Shown: one piece after another, positions 1-7,856 of the stretch | Layout of the letters: each line of letters opens with the position of its first letter | How positions within the stretch are numbered: position 1 is the first letter of the stretch | Source of the DNA: Saprospiraceae bacterium | GTDB lineage: Bacteria > Bacteroidota > Bacteroidia > Chitinophagales > Saprospiraceae | NCBI GenBank assembly: GCA_020630435.1 | Contig: JAHDBJ010000003.1 | Location: 163,860-227,859 of the forward strand | Direction: 5' to 3' | Length of the DNA stretch: 64,000 bases | Notes under the pieces: model-generated | What the model saw: only the letters and a program-made list of their open reading frames with translations | What the model was told of the DNA's origin: nothing | The model's database searches: none | Made by a program: the position numbers and the translations under genes

Positions 1-369
1 GGGGGGAATGAAGATATTTTGATTGAAAAAATAAGAGCTAATTATGATAGTAAGAACTATTTAAAAACCAATGAATTAATTGATAAGTTAGCAAAAACTA
101 GTGACCTTAATGGACAAATGCACATTATCAAAGGAACAGCCCTTTTAGAGCTAAACCAGTATGATAAGGCGATTGATAATTTCCAGACTGCTCGTTCTAA
201 AAATGGCTTATTTAGAAATGTATCTTCATGGTATGAAGCGCTTATCTATTTGAAAAAAGGAGACTTTGAGACTAGTAAAGCCCGATTAAATTCAATTATT
301 CAAAATTCAAAACCCAAAAATCCATATCATTTAAAAGCTAAAAAATTACTTAAAGAAATGAAGCAATAG
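1..369 (+). CDS. TPR-like protein, C-terminal part (5' truncated)
   Basis: The reading frame is open from the first base, so the gene begins upstream of the window; the TTG at 19 is probably an internal leucine codon. The visible 122 residues are helical and contain paired-helix motifs such as ALLELNQYDKAIDNFQTA and ALIYLKKGDFETSKARL, which fit tetratricopeptide repeats used for protein-protein binding. No catalytic motif is visible. It ends 10 bases before the MBOAT start on the same strand, so the two may be cotranscribed. The true function depends on the missing N-terminal part. Confidence 0.6.
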   Translation, partial: GGNEDILIEKIRANYDSKNYLKTNELIDKLAKTSDLNGQMHIIKGTALLELNQYDKAIDNFQTARSKNGLFRNVSSWYEALIYLKKGDFETSKARLNSIIQNSKPKNPYHLKAKKLLKEMKQ

Positions 370-379
370 CCTTTTCCTA

Positions 380-1777
380 ATGCTCTTTAATTCTTTCCAT
401 TTTTTATTATTCCTCCCACTTACTGTCTTACTATATTTTAGTTTGTCATATCGGTTTCGTTGGGTACTATTGTTGACAGTTAGTTATTACTTTTATGCTT
501 GTTGGAAACTTGAGTATTTAATATTAATTATACTCTCTACTTTAATCGACTATTATTGTGGATTAAAAATGAGTGGCGAAACCACTAAAACAAAGCGATT
601 ACCATTTTTATATATAAGTTTAGCTAGTAATTTAGGCTTACTTTTATTTTTTAAATACGCCAATTTTCTTGGAGAAAACATTACTCTTTTATTGAATCAA
701 ATCAATATTTCTTATACACTTCCATCATTTGAACTCCTACTTCCTCTAGGCATTTCTTTCTATACTTTTCAGACCATAAGTTATAGTATTGATGTCTATA
801 ATGAAAAGATAAAAGCCGAAACACATTTAGGACGATTTGCTGTTTTTGTTTCTTTTTTCCCCCAACTTGTTGCTGGTCCTATTGAGCGTTCCCAACACCT
901 ATTACCTCAATTTTCAAAACAACTAAATTTCGATTCGAAAAGTGCAAAATTAGGTATACAACAAATGCTTTGGGGATTCTTCAAAAAACTAGTCATCGCC
1001 GATAATCTTGCCCCCTATGTTGACTTAGTTTATGCAAATCCAGATGCTTATACTGGTTTGCCTATTATATTAGCAACCCTTTTCTTTGCTTTTCAGATCT
1101 ATTGCGATTTTTCTGGCTATACAGACATTGCCATCGGGGCAGCCAAAATATTAGGGTATGATCTGATGGAAAATTTCAGGCAGCCGTATTTTGCCTATTC
1201 AATTACGGATTTTTGGAGACGCTGGCATATCTCTCTATCTAGTTGGTTTAAAGATTACGTCTATATCCCTCTAGGCGGCAATAAGACTGTAAAATGGCGA
1301 TGGTATTATAACCTTATGACCACTTTTATCATTAGTGGGTTTTGGCATGGTGCCAATTGGACATTCATCATATGGGGAGCCCTATTTGGTATTTTTATTA
1401 TTCTTGAAAAAACGATTCGTTTCCCCATAAAATCTTTAGTCCTAAAAACAGTATGGACATTTTCACTTGTTTGTTTTGCGTGGATTTTTTTTAGAGCGGA
1501 GTCTATACAGGACGTTATAACACTCCTTCAAAATGCCCTTCACTTTGAAAACACTCCTAGCACTTGGATTATTGTAGAGCGAAAATTAAGTTTATTCATC
1601 GCTCTATTTGGAATCCTTATTGTCTTGATTTACGATGCTTTATCAGCTTTTCCATTCAAATACCTTCCACAAAAAATTCCTATTCTAGCCCTATGGACTT
1701 GGTGTAGCTTTTTACTTTGGATGATTGTTTTATATGGTGATAGTGGAAATCAGTCTTTTATTTATTTTACTTTTTAA
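380..1777 (+). CDS. MBOAT family O-acyltransferase (DltB/AlgI-like)
   Basis: A 465-residue polytopic membrane protein of the membrane-bound O-acyltransferase family. The N-terminus (MLFNSFHFLLFLPLTVLLYF) is the usual AlgI/DltB beginning, and the family core DFWRRWHISLSSWFKDYVYI followed by LGGNK is present near residues 278-310. The presumed catalytic histidine lies in SGFWHGANWTFIIWG near residue 330. Such proteins transfer acyl groups, often acetyl, onto extracytoplasmic polysaccharides. No AlgJ/DltD-type partner is visible downstream; if there is one it would have to lie elsewhere. Substrate is unknown. The gene converges with the O-methyltransferase and shares a 4-base TTAA with it, so each stop codon overlaps the other. 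Confidence 0.92.
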   Translation: MLFNSFHFLLFLPLTVLLYFSLSYRFRWVLLLTVSYYFYACWKLEYLILIILSTLIDYYCGLKMSGETTKTKRLPFLYISLASNLGLLLFFKYANFLGENITLLLNQINISYTLPSFELLLPLGISFYTFQTISYSIDVYNEKIKAETHLGRFAVFVSFFPQLVAGPIERSQHLLPQFSKQLNFDSKSAKLGIQQMLWGFFKKLVIADNLAPYVDLVYANPDAYTGLPIILATLFFAFQIYCDFSGYTDIAIGAAKILGYDLMENFRQPYFAYSITDFWRRWHISLSSWFKDYVYIPLGGNKTVKWRWYYNLMTTFIISGFWHGANWTFIIWGALFGIFIILEKTIRFPIKSLVLKTVWTFSLVCFAWIFFRAESIQDVITLLQNALHFENTPSTWIIVERKLSLFIALFGILIVLIYDALSAFPFKYLPQKIPILALWTWCSFLLWMIVLYGDSGNQSFIYFTF

Positions 1778-2415
1778 TCCTCTATTTTTCTTGCGATCAT
1801 CAACCCATCTCGTATTGGTAAGAGTATATTTTCTACTCTCGAATCATTTTGTACTTTTTGATTAAAAGCATGGATAATACTGGTATCGGTATCGTGTTCT
1901 TGCATTACAACTTTACCATTCCATAGCGTATTATCTGCAATAATTAATCCTCCTTTATTCAACTTTTCAAATACTAAATCATAATAAAAAATATAATCTC
2001 TTTTACCCGCATCTATAAAGATTAAGTCAAATTTTTCTTCAATTGTAGGAATAATGGCTTTAGCATCACCAATGTACAATGTTACCTTGTCATCCACATT
2101 TTCTGCTTTAAAATATTTTTCAATAATATATCTTAATTCTCTATTCACTTCTATGGTATGTAAATGGCCATCAGGAGGTAGAGATTTTGCAAAACAGACC
2201 GCTGCATAGCCCGTAAATGTACCTATTTCTAATATTTTTTGAGGTTGATGTATCGCAACGAGCATAGACAAAAGCTGTCCTTGAAAAGCACCAGAAATCA
2301 TCTGTGGCGCTAGTGTTTTTAAGTTCGTCTCTCGTTCTAGATCTTTTAAACCTGTGGAAGGTCTACTTGTATGGTTTTCACAATACTGTTGTATCTTTTT
2401 CAATGAAAAATTCAT
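1774..2415 (-). CDS. Class I SAM-dependent O-methyltransferase (caffeoyl-CoA/catechol OMT type)
   Basis: A 213-residue cytosolic methyltransferase of the Methyltransf_3 family (caffeoyl-CoA/catechol type), close to the family's normal 210-220 residues. The SAM-binding loop IGTFTGYAAVCFA lies near residue 60, followed by acidic HTIEVNREL and the metal/substrate region FIDAGKRDYIFYYD and IADNTLWNGKV. These enzymes methylate hydroxyl groups of catechol-like or related small molecules with a divalent metal; the bacterial substrate here cannot be told from sequence. It lies 8 bases downstream of the EamA gene on the same strand, so the two probably form a short operon. It converges with the MBOAT gene. 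Confidence 0.9.
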   Translation of the reverse strand: MNFSLKKIQQYCENHTSRPSTGLKDLERETNLKTLAPQMISGAFQGQLLSMLVAIHQPQKILEIGTFTGYAAVCFAKSLPPDGHLHTIEVNRELRYIIEKYFKAENVDDKVTLYIGDAKAIIPTIEEKFDLIFIDAGKRDYIFYYDLVFEKLNKGGLIIADNTLWNGKVVMQEHDTDTSIIHAFNQKVQNDSRVENILLPIRDGLMIARKIED

Positions 2416-2423
2416 AGTAAAAT

Positions 2424-3320
2424 TCAGTCTATTATAGTCTTTTCCATTCTTTTTTTAATAAAAGGATAAGAAAAAACCGCAAACAAAATAATAAGTACTC
2501 CGAGATAAAAATTCGGATTGAGTTCTTTATGATCATTTAATAAAAATAAAGCTAATAAAATGCCATAAACGGGTTCTAAAGCGACTGTCAAATTAGCCGT
2601 AAATGCCGATAAATGCCGCAAAGCCTTAAACGCAAGTACATACGCAAAGGTCGTACATCCTAAGGCAAGTACCAACAAATACAATAAATCCGATACCGTA
2701 TCTGGATAGAGTTTCATTGTTCCAAAAAAGGAAATGTATATAGGCATTATCAAGGTCAAAAAGACCAATCCACTACCTAATTCTACAAAGGTCATCGTTA
2801 AGATACTTGCCTTATCTTCATTCAACATTTTTTTATTTAAAATAGAAAATATAGCTGCTAAAACGGCAGAAAGAATACCTAGTACAATTCCAAAATGCTG
2901 TTCCATCGTTGTTTGAGTAACAATCAATGCCATACCAGGAATAATCATCAAACCAAGTAGCACTTCATACCATTTAAATCGCTCTTTCAAAATTAATGGT
3001 TCGAGAATAGCCGTAAAAAATGAAGTCGTTGCCATACAAATCAAACAAATCGAAGCATTGGAATATTTTATCGAGCCATAGAACAACACCCAATGTGTGG
3101 CGACTAGGACTCCAATTCCCATTAAAGGCAATAAATTGACTTTTGGCATGGACTTAATTTCCCTAAGGATAGATACAAAAAACAACAAGCTAAATACCGT
3201 AAAAAATAGTCTCCACCATACCAACACGGTTTCCTGCAATTGGATTAAATCGCCAAGAATTGCGGTAAAACCGAATAATAGTACAGCGATATGCAATTGA
3301 ATATATGGATTTTTCGTCAT
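2424..3320 (-). CDS. EamA/DMT family transporter
   Basis: A 298-residue inner-membrane protein with about ten hydrophobic segments arranged as two five-helix EamA repeats, the normal size for the drug/metabolite transporter superfamily. The second-half signature FAYVLAFKALRHLSAFTANL and LEPVYGILLALFLL matches the EamA consensus. It most likely exports a small metabolite or amino acid; the substrate is not predictable. First gene of a likely two-gene minus-strand operon with the O-methyltransferase. A basic tail (FIKKRMEKTIID) is cytoplasmic under the usual topology. Confidence 0.92.
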   Translation of the reverse strand: MTKNPYIQLHIAVLLFGFTAILGDLIQLQETVLVWWRLFFTVFSLLFFVSILREIKSMPKVNLLPLMGIGVLVATHWVLFYGSIKYSNASICLICMATTSFFTAILEPLILKERFKWYEVLLGLMIIPGMALIVTQTTMEQHFGIVLGILSAVLAAIFSILNKKMLNEDKASILTMTFVELGSGLVFLTLIMPIYISFFGTMKLYPDTVSDLLYLLVLALGCTTFAYVLAFKALRHLSAFTANLTVALEPVYGILLALFLLNDHKELNPNFYLGVLIILFAVFSYPFIKKRMEKTIID

Positions 3321-3450
3321 TCGTTTATATCAATTCGTCTTGGTAATCTGTACGTTTGTCCTCTCAATAATTACCTTAATATTATTTGATTCCAAAAATT
3401 TAAAATGGTTTGCAAAAATGCTTAGTTTTAGGACAAAATTTAAATTATCC

Positions 3451-3858
3451 ATGGAAATTTCTGAACAAACTTTAAAAATAATTACTGGAGCTATCAATGC
3501 AGGATATTTGGTTTTCTTTGATAAAGAAACGGGGAAGCACCATGAAATTAACACGATGGATTTTGAAGAAAAAGAGACAGATTTTGAAGATCCCTACCGT
3601 GCCTATCGAGATGCCTCTCGATATATTCAAATTTCTAAACCTAATTCAAAAATGACTCTTGGATGGATCAATGATTTTGTCCAAACTATCGAATCGGGAG
3701 AACTTAAAAGAAAACTTGATTATGCCCTATCTCGCAAAAATCCTCATGCCGCATTTAAAAAAGAGTTAGATTTTGATAGTGAGCTTCGACAAAACTGGTT
3801 TGAATATAAAGCAGAAAAAGGCTTAGAAAGAGTTAAATCAATATTGAATATCCGTTAA
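3451..3858 (+). CDS. UPF0158-like protein
   Basis: A 135-residue soluble protein. I start it at the ATG at 3451 (MEISEQTLKII). The open frame extends upstream to a TTG at 3340, but that extension is hydrophobic, unlike the rest, and lacks an ATG before 3418, so it looks like non-coding leader. The pattern of an N-terminal segment with GYLVFFDKETGKHHEI, a middle MTLGWINDFVQTI and a C-terminal FKKELDFDSELRQNWFEYKA agrees with the UPF0158 family (small, acidic, uncharacterised). Function is unknown. It is followed after 11 bases by the CPBP protease on the same strand. Confidence 0.65.
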   Translation: MEISEQTLKIITGAINAGYLVFFDKETGKHHEINTMDFEEKETDFEDPYRAYRDASRYIQISKPNSKMTLGWINDFVQTIESGELKRKLDYALSRKNPHAAFKKELDFDSELRQNWFEYKAEKGLERVKSILNIR

Positions 3859-3869
3859 ATTGCTATAAT

Positions 3870-4760
3870 ATGGAAGACAATACACCGCTTCATAATGAAG
3901 AAAACATTTTGGATGAGCAGGTCATTCAAGATACTATACGTCCAGAAAAAAAACCTTATCCTAGTATTCTTCAAGCTTTTGGACTATTGGGCATATTGCT
4001 TGTCATTAATATCGTGGTCAGTATGATTTTTAGCGGTTTGATGATGTCTGCTGACGGGGTTGTAAAATCCATTTACTTTTGTATCACTTATATTGCGACT
4101 TTTGGGGTTTGTTTACTAGCGGCTATCAAATTAAGGCAACATAATCGATTTGAATGGAATACTTATCCGAAAGTGGCTATACCCATTTTAGCGGTATTGA
4201 TTTTGGCACTCATTCCTGCTCGAATTCCATTATTGGAAATTATCCCTATGCCCGATTACCTAATAGAAATGTTCAAAGATCTATTACACCCCGACATCGT
4301 CTCACTATTTACTGTAGCAATTGCAGCTCCACTACTAGAAGAGTTTATTTTTAGGGGTGTTGTGTTGGATGGCTTTTTAAAGCGCTATTCTCCCACTAAG
4401 GCAATTATTTGGTCTAGTATCTTATTTGGTATCGCCCATCTTAATCCTTGGCAATTTATTTCCGCATTTGCTATTGGTTGCGTAATGGGTTGGGTATATT
4501 ATCGAACTAAAAATTTATGGCTCTGTATCTTCATGCACTTTGTCAATAATTTTGTAGGTTTTGCCCCTGCTTTATTTGTAGAAGACTTTATGGATACTAG
4601 TGTTAAACCAAGTGATAGTTTTGAAAACATTACACACTACTGGCTAGCCGTTGGAGCAAGTGTTCTAATTGCAATTGTAGCTATCATTTTATTAAAACGA
4701 GTATTTGACAACTATTATACAAATACCGAACCTGATGTTACATCGATGCCTCATTCTTAA
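3870..4760 (+). CDS. CPBP family intramembrane metalloprotease
   Basis: A 296-residue inner-membrane protein with about seven to eight hydrophobic segments. It carries the CPBP (CAAX protease and bacteriocin-processing, Abi) motifs: EEFIFRGVVLDGF near residue 160 (EExxxR), FGIAHLNPWQF (FxxxH) and a late H..N in CIFMHFVNNFVGF. These glutamates and histidines are the predicted metal ligands and active site. Family members cleave prenylated or membrane peptides, or act in peptide-toxin immunity; the bacterial substrate is generally unknown. The N-terminal 30 residues are acidic and hydrophilic. It lies between UPF0158 and prolyl oligopeptidase on the same strand with gaps of 11 and 19 bases. Confidence 0.9.
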   Translation: MEDNTPLHNEENILDEQVIQDTIRPEKKPYPSILQAFGLLGILLVINIVVSMIFSGLMMSADGVVKSIYFCITYIATFGVCLLAAIKLRQHNRFEWNTYPKVAIPILAVLILALIPARIPLLEIIPMPDYLIEMFKDLLHPDIVSLFTVAIAAPLLEEFIFRGVVLDGFLKRYSPTKAIIWSSILFGIAHLNPWQFISAFAIGCVMGWVYYRTKNLWLCIFMHFVNNFVGFAPALFVEDFMDTSVKPSDSFENITHYWLAVGASVLIAIVAIILLKRVFDNYYTNTEPDVTSMPHS

Positions 4761-4779
4761 TTTTTAAAAATCATACACA

Positions 4780-6930
4780 ATGAAGCCCTTATTTTTTTTA
4801 ATTTGCGTTTTTTTTATTGCGTGTAACGCTCCCCAAAAATCATCTGTAGAAGAAGTTAAAAATCCAGTTATATCTATGACGTACCCCGATACTAAAATGG
4901 TCGATCAAAGCGATGATTACCACGGTACTACGGTTAAAGATCCTTATCGTTGGCTTGAAATTGATACCGCTCAAGATGTAGAAGCATGGGTGGGAGAACA
5001 AAACAAGGTAACCAATGGATTCCTTGAAAAAATCTCTTATCGTAAAGCCATTAGAGATCGGTACGAAGAACTTTTTAACTATCCTAAATTGAGCTCTCCT
5101 TTTAAAGTAGGTGATAATTATTTTTTTTATAAAAATGATGGTTTACAAAACCAATCCGTCATCTATATTCAAAAAGGATTAGATGGCACTCCCGAAGTTT
5201 TCCTAGATCCTAATAAATTATCTGATGATGGTACAACGGCTGCTGTATTGGCTGGTTTTTCTGAAGATGATAAATATGCAGTTCTTTCTGTTCAAGAAGC
5301 AGGCTCCGATTGGCGAAAATTTTATGTCATGGAAATTGCTACTAAAAAACGCCTAGACGATGAGCTTGAATGGGTTAAATTTTCAGGTGCATCGTGGAAA
5401 GATGATGGCTTCTTCTATAGTCGTTATCCTGCACCATCTAAGGGTTCTGAATTATCGGGTAATAATCAGTTCCACTCAATTTACTATCACAAATTAGGTG
5501 ACCCTCAGTCTAAAGATAAACTAGTATACATGGACAAGAAAAATCCAAATATGTACCATTTTGGTGGTGTTAGCGAAGATAAACGATTTTACTTCATGTA
5601 TGCTGCTCCTGGGACAGACGGTTATGCTACATATTATAAGGATCTAGATAAAAAAGGAAGTGATTTTGTCACCTTATTTGAAGGAGATAAAAATAAGAGT
5701 TCTGTAGTGCATAATATTGGAGATAAATTCTTAGTACAAACCAATATTGATGCTCCTAAATATAGACTTGTAGAAATTGATATTAATAATCCTAGTAAAG
5801 AAAACTGGAAAGATGTTATTCCAGAAAAAGATGAACTCTTACAAGGCATATCAACAGGTGGAGGAAAACTCTTTGCTAGTTATTTGAAAGATGCTACGAC
5901 TAAGATTTATCAGTATGACTATGATGGTACGAATCAAAAAGAGATTGAGCTTCCAGGCAAAGGTAGTGCTGGTGGTTTTAATGGTAAAGAAGAACATGAT
6001 ATTTTATTCTATTCTTTTTCCAGTTTTGTTTACCCACCATCTATCTTTAAATACGACGTTAAAACGGGCAAATCCGAAGTTTTCAATAAAACTAAATTGA
6101 AATTCGATCCTGAAGATTATATAGAAAAACAAATCTTTTATACAAGCAAAGATGGTACAAAAGTTCCTATGTTTATTGTTCATAAAAAAGGACTTGAATT
6201 GAATGGAGATAATCCAACTTATCTTTATGCCTATGGTGGTTTTAACGTAAGTCTTTCACCTTGGTTTAGTACTTCTAGAATGATATTATTGGAAAATGGC
6301 GGTGTCTTTGCCTTGCCTAATATACGAGGCGGCGGCGAATACGGTGAGGAATGGCATAAAGACGGGATGTTACTCAAAAAACAAAACGTATTCGACGATT
6401 TTATTGCTGCTGCTGAATACCTTATTGATAATAAATATACCAATAGTGACAAACTTGCCATTGCTGGTGGTTCAAATGGTGGTCTTTTGGTTGGGGCTTG
6501 TATGACACAGCGTCCAGACCTTTATAAAGTAGCATTCCCTGCAGTGGGTGTAATGGATATGCTCCGTTATCATAAATTTACAGTTGGAAAAGGATGGATT
6601 CCTGAATATGGTTCTAGTGATGAAGCAGAGCATTTTAAAAATTTATACGCTTACTCTCCATTGCACAACCTTAAAGCAGATGTTGCCTATCCTGCAACCA
6701 TGGTAACAACTGCCGATCACGATGATAGAGTTGTTCCTGCACACTCTTTTAAATTTGCAGCACAATTACAAAAATCACATAAAGGTGAAAATCCTGTGCT
6801 TATTCGTATCGAAACAGATGCTGGTCACGGTTCTGGTAAACCAACTTCTAAGATTATTGATGAACAAGCAGATATCTGGTCATTCTTTTTCTATAATACC
6901 AACTCCCCTGTCAAATATGTCAAGGGATAA
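4780..6930 (+). CDS. Prolyl oligopeptidase (S9A), lipoprotein
   Basis: A 716-residue serine peptidase that cuts short peptides after proline. The N-terminus MKPLFFLICVFFIACNAPQ is a lipoprotein signal with FIAC lipobox, so the enzyme is expected in the periplasm or attached to the outer membrane. Residues about 40-440 form the beta-propeller that restricts access, opening with the family motif DPYRWLE. The alpha/beta hydrolase domain holds the triad: Ser565 in GGSNGGLL, Asp648 in DHDDRVVP and His683 in DAGHGSGKP. Length agrees with known bacterial members (about 700). A clean terminator follows directly at 6941. Confidence 0.96.
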   Translation: MKPLFFLICVFFIACNAPQKSSVEEVKNPVISMTYPDTKMVDQSDDYHGTTVKDPYRWLEIDTAQDVEAWVGEQNKVTNGFLEKISYRKAIRDRYEELFNYPKLSSPFKVGDNYFFYKNDGLQNQSVIYIQKGLDGTPEVFLDPNKLSDDGTTAAVLAGFSEDDKYAVLSVQEAGSDWRKFYVMEIATKKRLDDELEWVKFSGASWKDDGFFYSRYPAPSKGSELSGNNQFHSIYYHKLGDPQSKDKLVYMDKKNPNMYHFGGVSEDKRFYFMYAAPGTDGYATYYKDLDKKGSDFVTLFEGDKNKSSVVHNIGDKFLVQTNIDAPKYRLVEIDINNPSKENWKDVIPEKDELLQGISTGGGKLFASYLKDATTKIYQYDYDGTNQKEIELPGKGSAGGFNGKEEHDILFYSFSSFVYPPSIFKYDVKTGKSEVFNKTKLKFDPEDYIEKQIFYTSKDGTKVPMFIVHKKGLELNGDNPTYLYAYGGFNVSLSPWFSTSRMILLENGGVFALPNIRGGGEYGEEWHKDGMLLKKQNVFDDFIAAAEYLIDNKYTNSDKLAIAGGSNGGLLVGACMTQRPDLYKVAFPAVGVMDMLRYHKFTVGKGWIPEYGSSDEAEHFKNLYAYSPLHNLKADVAYPATMVTTADHDDRVVPAHSFKFAAQLQKSHKGENPVLIRIETDAGHGSGKPTSKIIDEQADIWSFFFYNTNSPVKYVKG

Positions 6931-6940
6931 AATATAATTT

Positions 6941-6980
6941 CAAATGTGCCGTGTTTGCTATAACATGGCACATTTGTTTT
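6941..6980 (+). terminator. Rho-independent terminator after prolyl oligopeptidase
   Basis: Perfect 10-bp inverted repeat, CAAATGTGCC at 6941-6950 and GGCACATTTG at 6967-6976, followed by a T-run (TTTTCTT). It starts 11 bases after the peptidase stop. It also sits in the apparent upstream extension of the next frame, which argues that the RluA gene begins after it. Confidence 0.8.
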
Positions 6981-6986
6981 CTTACT

Positions 6987-7856
6987 ATGCACGCCTTAGA
7001 GCAACACATCGTCCCACCACAACTTCATCCCATTCGCCTTTCAGATTATGCCGGTGGTATATTCCTCCTTAAACCATCGAGAAAAGGTATGAAGAAGGCA
7101 ATTGATAAAGGATTGGTTCATGTAAATGGTCAAAAAGCGACTACCGCTAAACTCCTACATGGAGGGGAAGTGATTACGCTTTTTGAGGATGCAAATCTCT
7201 TGAAAAAGCCCCGTATTACGCTCAATTTGAATGTAATCTATGAAGATGATTCTCTGGCGATTATTCATAAACCTGCAGGCATTTTAGTAAGTGGCAATAA
7301 GCGTTTTACTATAGAAAATGCACTGCCTTTCAATCTTAAAAAAAGTAACTTAATCGATGCTTTAGAACATCCTCAAGCAATTCACCGTTTGGACTACCCT
7401 ACTAGTGGATTGCTACTTATCGGTAAAACCGTTTCAAGTACAATCCAACTCAATAAACTTTTTGAACAAAAAAAAATAAAGAAAATATATCATGCCATAA
7501 TCATTGGGAAACCTGATAAAAAACAGGACACAATCCAAACGGCTATTGATACTAAGCCCGCTTGCTCTGAATTTGAAGTTCTTGATTTTCAAGCTTCTGC
7601 CCGTTTTGAGTTTCTTAGCCTAGTACAATTAAGTCCTAAGACAGGTAGAACCCACCAATTGCGTATTCATATGGCCTCAATTGGTCATCCTATACTTGGA
7701 GATAAACGTTATGGAAAGGAAGATTTGATTTTAAAAGGAAAAGGGTTGTATCTTCACGCTTCGGGTTTAGCATTTAACCATCCTAAAACAGGAAAACGCC
7801 TAAGTATTCAGACGTCATTACCTAAGAAGTTTTTAAAAATTTTCAAATCCAAATAA
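6987..7856 (+). CDS. RluA family RNA pseudouridine synthase
   Basis: A 289-residue enzyme that isomerises uridine to pseudouridine in rRNA or tRNA. I chose the ATG at 6987 because the GTG at 6951 lies inside the terminator hairpin of the previous gene. An S4-like RNA-binding segment (residues about 15-70, KGMKKAIDKGLVHVNG) precedes the catalytic domain, whose signature HRLDYPTSGLLLIG carries the catalytic aspartate. Further RluA motifs are TGRTHQLRIHMASIGHPILGD and LHASGLAFNHP. Target site not predictable. The next gene begins immediately after the TAA stop. Confidence 0.92.
   Translation: MHALEQHIVPPQLHPIRLSDYAGGIFLLKPSRKGMKKAIDKGLVHVNGQKATTAKLLHGGEVITLFEDANLLKKPRITLNLNVIYEDDSLAIIHKPAGILVSGNKRFTIENALPFNLKKSNLIDALEHPQAIHRLDYPTSGLLLIGKTVSSTIQLNKLFEQKKIKKIYHAIIIGKPDKKQDTIQTAIDTKPACSEFEVLDFQASARFEFLSLVQLSPKTGRTHQLRIHMASIGHPILGDKRYGKEDLILKGKGLYLHASGLAFNHPKTGKRLSIQTSLPKKFLKIFKSK

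Noticed and set aside
3340..3450. N-terminal extension of the UPF0158 gene from TTG 3340
   Set aside because: Hydrophobic and atypical for the family; the ATG at 3451 gives a normal soluble protein.
6951..6986. GTG start for the RluA gene at 6951
   Set aside because: It falls within the perfect terminator hairpin of the previous gene; ATG 6987 follows it.
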